Assembly: GCA_009809945.1 (NCBI GenBank) | Contig: WTPW01000875.1 | Coordinates: forward strand, 70,622 to 134,621 | Reading direction: 5' to 3' | DNA from: Gigaspora margarita | Lineage: Eukaryota; Glomeromycota; Glomeromycetes; Diversisporales; Gigasporaceae | DNA length: 64,000 nucleotides | Part shown: positions 60,533 to 64,000 of the stretch, piece by piece | Layout of the letters: each line of letters begins with the position of its first letter | How positions within the stretch are numbered: position 1 is the first letter of the stretch | The notes under the pieces: generated by a model | The model's input: the letters and a program-made list of their open reading frames with translations, nothing else | Databases searched by the model: none | Told to the model about the DNA's origin: nothing | Position numbers and translations under genes: made by a program

Positions 60533-63500
60533 TCATACAGCATCAGAAGGTTCCAGGTTATGTGCAATGAGGCAGAATCCCATTTGCTCTATCATGTAGA
60601 CAGTTTTTGCCCTATTTACCACTTCCAGAGCATAATGTTCCAAATAGATCAGATGGTCATATAGGTGAAACACCCTTCCATATGACCAGTTCAGACCAGC
60701 TAAGTTCAAACTGTGATGGTATTCTGGCATCAGCCTCTGATACCATACGATCAGTGTACTCAGCGCCTGTACTTGGTCGACAGTTAATGGGGGCCTTGGT
60801 ATGTCTTCTTCTCCTTGTACGATTTTGTCATCATCCTTATCACTCACTAATACCACAAATACTTCACTTTCTTCCCCTGTGGTTAGAGTGACATTTTCCT
60901 CATCATTACTGCTGTACTATAATTTTCTCCCCCTCCCTTAGGCGCATCAGCTTCAGTTAGTTCTGCACTCAAATATTCACCACTTCCTGTTCTAGTTTGG
61001 TCTGAATCCCTCCTTTTTTCTCGATCTGGACCTTTCGCTTCCATTAGGAAATCTAACACTACCTCCTGCTTCTTTAGCTCCTTATCATATACTTCTATGC
61101 AAAACCTTTTTTCTGCAGGGTCAGGAAATGGACTCGTAAGGGGTTCATGACGAGGTGCCTGCTTCTATATTTGTTAAGTTTTCGAGTTACCGACTCTGGT
61201 AAAGGGTTTTCTAGCTCCTCAGCTTCTTCTACTTTACTATCTTCATTTATCATAAAGACCTCACATTCATCATCTTCCCACCCTTGGTCATAATCTTCTT
61301 TATCATCATCCAAATCCCACCAGGCTTTACTCATACTTAACCACATTTTTGCCTTACAGCGCAAATCGCTATCCAGTCACTATCATTGTCACTAAACTCA
61401 ATACCCACTGTTGATTCACCCTATCTAGGCAGCTCCACTCTATATAGGTCATACAGGTTAAGTAGGTCCGAGTTTTCACCATCAGACCACCATGTTTCTT
61501 CCACTGTCTCGTGCTCTGACCAGGTTAGTACTCTTTTGAATTTTTGATCTAATTCCTTTATCTATTCATAGTACACTTCAGTGGTTTCTTTTCCTGGTTC
61601 TAACTCTTCATTACTGTATTTGTTGGTGTCTTCTGGTAGGTTCCTACAAACCCGGATCAAATCAAACTTTAGGCCAAGTTTGAGTTTTTTGATTTCAAAT
61701 CAAACCCAAACTCAAACTGGCATTAAAAAAAATGGTTGAGTTTGATTTGAAGCAAACTTTTTAATTAAATTTGAGTTTGATTTGGGTTTGAGTTTGAAGT
61801 TTGCAAACTAGTTTGAGTTTGAATAATATAAATATATTTTTAAATTTTAAACAAGTTTCTTAATTCTTACTTTATATTTAAGTAAACTTGTTTAAAATAT
61901 AAAAATATACCATATGTTTCCGAAAATAAGCTACCTTTTTTGGACGATTTTGGATACAAAAAATCTGGGGTTGCTTATTTTTGGATAAAATCGAATTTTG
62001 GTCAATCGCCACTAGTAGCTACATAGTTAAGTCTAAATTCTACTATATATATCCATTATTTGCGCTTATGTAAACTTATTTGGAAGACCAAATTACATCT
62101 CTCCTGAAAGTTTCATCAAAATATGAGTACTTTTTATTATTTGACTTTTAATTTTTACGTTNTTTGAAGTTTGCAAACTAGTTTGAGTTTGAATACTGTA
62201 TATTGCCAAAAATAAGCTACCTCCAAAAATAAACTACCCTCTCTCTTTTGGTCAAGAAATACAAAAACGTCTTTGACCCAAAAATAAGCTAACACGATTG
62301 ATAAAAGTTCCTATATAGTAAAGTCCAAATTTTACTAAGCAAATCGATTAAAGTCGCTTATGTAAACTTATTCAGCAGATTAAAATATGTATAATCTAAA
62401 ATTTACAACGAAATTGAAGAAATTTTTATTAATTGGAATTTAATATTTACGTTCAACGAAGAGATTAAAATTTTAATAACAAAATATATTTGTTAAACGT
62501 AAAAATTAAAAGTCAAATAATAAAAAGTACTCATATTTTGATGAAACTTTCAGGANAGATGTANTTTGGTCTTCCAAATAAGTTTACNTAAGCGCAAATA
62601 ATGGATATATATAGTAGAATTTAGACTTAACTATGTAGCTANTAGTGGCGATTGACCAAAANTCGATTTTATCCAAAAATAAGCAACCCCAGATTTTTTG
62701 TATCCAAAATCGTCCAAAAAAGGTAGCTTATTTTCAGAAGCATACAGTAATATAAATATTGTATATTGCCAAAAAATAAGCCACTTCCAAAAATAAACTA
62801 CCCCCTTCTATTGGTCAAAAAACTCAAAAATAACTTTGACACGAAAATAAGCTACCCACGATCGATAAAAGTTGCTATATAGTAAAGTCCAAACTTTACT
62901 AAGTAAATCGATTAAAGCTGCTTAAGTAAACTTATTTAGAAGATCAAAATACGTATACTCTGAAATTACAACAAAATTAGAGAACTTTTTATTAATTGGT
63001 TTTTAATTTTTATTTTCAGCGAAGAGATTAAAATTTTATTAACAAAATATATTCATTGAACGTAAAAATTAAAAGTCAAATAATAAAAAGTTCTCATATT
63101 TTGATGAAACTTTCAGCATATGTGTAGTTGAGTCTTCCAAACAAGTCTATTTAAGCGCTAATAATTAATTTACATATTAAAATTTAGACTTTACTATGTA
63201 ACAACTATTGGCGACTGACCAAAAATTCATTATATCTGAAAATATCCCAGATTTTTAGTGTCCAAAATCGTCCAAAAAAGGTAGCTTATTTTCGGAAACA
63301 TATGGTATATTTTTATATTTTAAACAAGTTTACTTAAATATAAAGTAAGAATTAAGAAACTTGTTTAAAATTTAAAAATATATTTATATTATTCAAACTC
63401 AAACTAGTTTGCAAACTTCAAATCAAACTCAAATCAAACTTTGAATGAAATTTGGGTTTGGTTTGAGTTTGATTATTTTTTATTTGAGTTTGGTTTGATT

Positions 63501-63665
63501 TCAAACTTTATAAAATTTATAGTTTGAGTTTGGTTTGATTTGGGGTTTGATCAAACTCAAATCAAATCCAGATCAAACTTCGGAACCCTATCTTCAGGTA
63601 CCTGGTCCCAATGTTCCTCACATACTAGTTCGGCTAGTGATAAAAGCCACTCCTCTTCCTCAGCA
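60533..63665 (-). pseudogene. gag-like acidic ORF region of the minus-strand element
   Basis: A chain of minus-strand frames rich in Glu/Asp: PTTAEEEEWLLSLAELVCEE near 63660-63610. After the MITE at 61637-63590 it goes on with EDTNKYSNEELEPGKETTEV (61630-61570), then WWDLDDDKEDYDQGWEDDEC (61320-61260), and finally IPRPPLTVDQVQALSTLIVW (60790-60730). Stops and shifts separate them. I recognise no capsid or zinc knuckle, so gag is inferred from position only; a captured host gene is also possible. Confidence 0.4.
61637..63590. mobile_element. hAT-type giant palindrome, TAGGGTTCC ends
   Basis: The ends TAGGTTCC and, in reverse, TAGGGTTCCG, flanked by TCTTCTGG (61629-61636) and TCTTCAGG (63591-63598), 7 of 8 matching. 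From both ends inward the same layers appear inverted: aaatcaaactcaaa, gtttgcaaactagtttgagt, aagtaaacttgtttaaaata, then ccatatgtttccgaaaataa and agctaccttttttggacgat. The copies of gaaaataagctacc imply smaller elements nested in the core. Ambiguous bases occur at 62162, 62556, 62564, 62588, 62642 and 62662. Non-coding. Confidence 0.75.
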
Positions 63666-63676
63666 GTAGTAGGAGA

Positions 63677-63975
63677 CAGGAATGGCAAATGACAATATCA
63701 TTTAAAATTTTTGTGACAAATGACAAATTAGTGACAAATGACATAGGTCATTTGTTATTTTTGTCATTTAAAATAACATATTAAAACTTCGGGTGTTTTA
63801 GGATTTAACCAATCCTAAACTACCCAAAGTGACACAAAACCTTAATGATCACAAGATGTTTGCATTTTTAAATATAACTTATTTTTGTTATTTGTTATTT
63901 ACTTTTAAATGACAAAGTGACAAATGACAATGTCACAATGTCATTTATGTCATTTAAAAGTCATTTGCCACCCTG
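63677..63975. mobile_element. hAT-type MITE with gacaaatgac repeats
   Basis: The ends are CAGGAATGGCAAATGAC and, in reverse, CAGGGTGGCAAATGAC, flanked by GTAGGAGA (63669-63676) and GTAGGAGG (63976-63983), 7 of 8 matching. The interior repeats tgacaaatgac and gtcatttgtca words. It interrupts the same acidic ORF as the neighbouring large MITE. Confidence 0.8.
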
Positions 63976-64000
63976 GTAGGAGGGGGTTTTTTTTTTTTTT

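Larger units (their letters stand above)
57690..64000 (-). mobile_element. Ty3/Gypsy-type element, incomplete, minus strand
   Basis: A minus-strand element running off the right window edge: gag-like ORF region, integrase, then a probable 3' LTR. Only about 600 bp separate the gag-like ORF (ends 60533) from the integrase zinc region (about 59930), too little for reverse transcriptase plus RNase H, and none is recognisable. Either they were deleted or this is a non-autonomous form. MITEs at 61637-63590 and 63677-63975 lie in the 5' part. Confidence 0.65.

Overview
This 64 kb window is very AT-rich eukaryotic DNA and almost all of it is transposable elements. The only intact gene I can support is a cytochrome P450 with two ~100-bp GT-AG introns at 13926-15797, minus strand. 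AT-richness, short introns, fungal-looking hAT, Helitron, Tc1 and chromodomain-type Ty3/Gypsy relics, and the P450 style suggest an early-diverging filamentous fungus. An arbuscular mycorrhizal fungus (Glomeromycotina) is my best guess; this is inference, not proof.

Layout. 1-12 kb: a nested stack. A hAT transposon at 1993-9631, with a perfect 8-bp target duplication, carries a MITE, a 2.86-kb TIR element and two further elements inside that. It is flanked by other TIR elements and by long arrays of dyad-symmetric ~190-bp units. 12-16 kb: a small MITE and the P450 gene. 16-25 kb: intergenic DNA, a second dyad array, several TIR elements, and a dead Tc1/mariner element inside a hAT-type element. 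25-29 kb: a 1.7-kb hAT-type TIR element and featureless AT-rich DNA. 29.2-34.5 kb: a complete but dead Ty3/Gypsy chromodomain retrotransposon with 362/364-bp LTRs. 34.6-37.4 kb: a palindromic element and a tRNA-headed, poly(A)-tailed SINE-like copy. 38.2-44 kb: a dead Helitron on the minus strand (Rep, then Pif1-like helicase), with a second SINE-like copy splitting the helicase. 44.3-54 kb: further dyad arrays, a ~325-bp tandem array split by a hAT-type insertion, and a minisatellite. 55.3-56.7 kb: a hAT/DUF659-type transposase relic. 57.7-64 kb: a second, minus-strand Ty3/Gypsy element keeping its integrase but with no visible reverse transcriptase, and with two hAT-type MITEs in its 5' ORF region.

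How it fits together. Many insertions can be ordered, because target duplications and interrupted reading frames show which element landed in which. Two themes look least described: (1) TIR-bounded elements built from alternating dyad-symmetric modules that are shared between elements with different ends, and (2) a retroposon family with a tRNA-like head, three copies of which carry 12-17-bp target duplications. Premature stops in the transposase and polyprotein relics are mostly explained by C-to-T or G-to-A transitions, which suggests cytosine deamination as a main route of decay.
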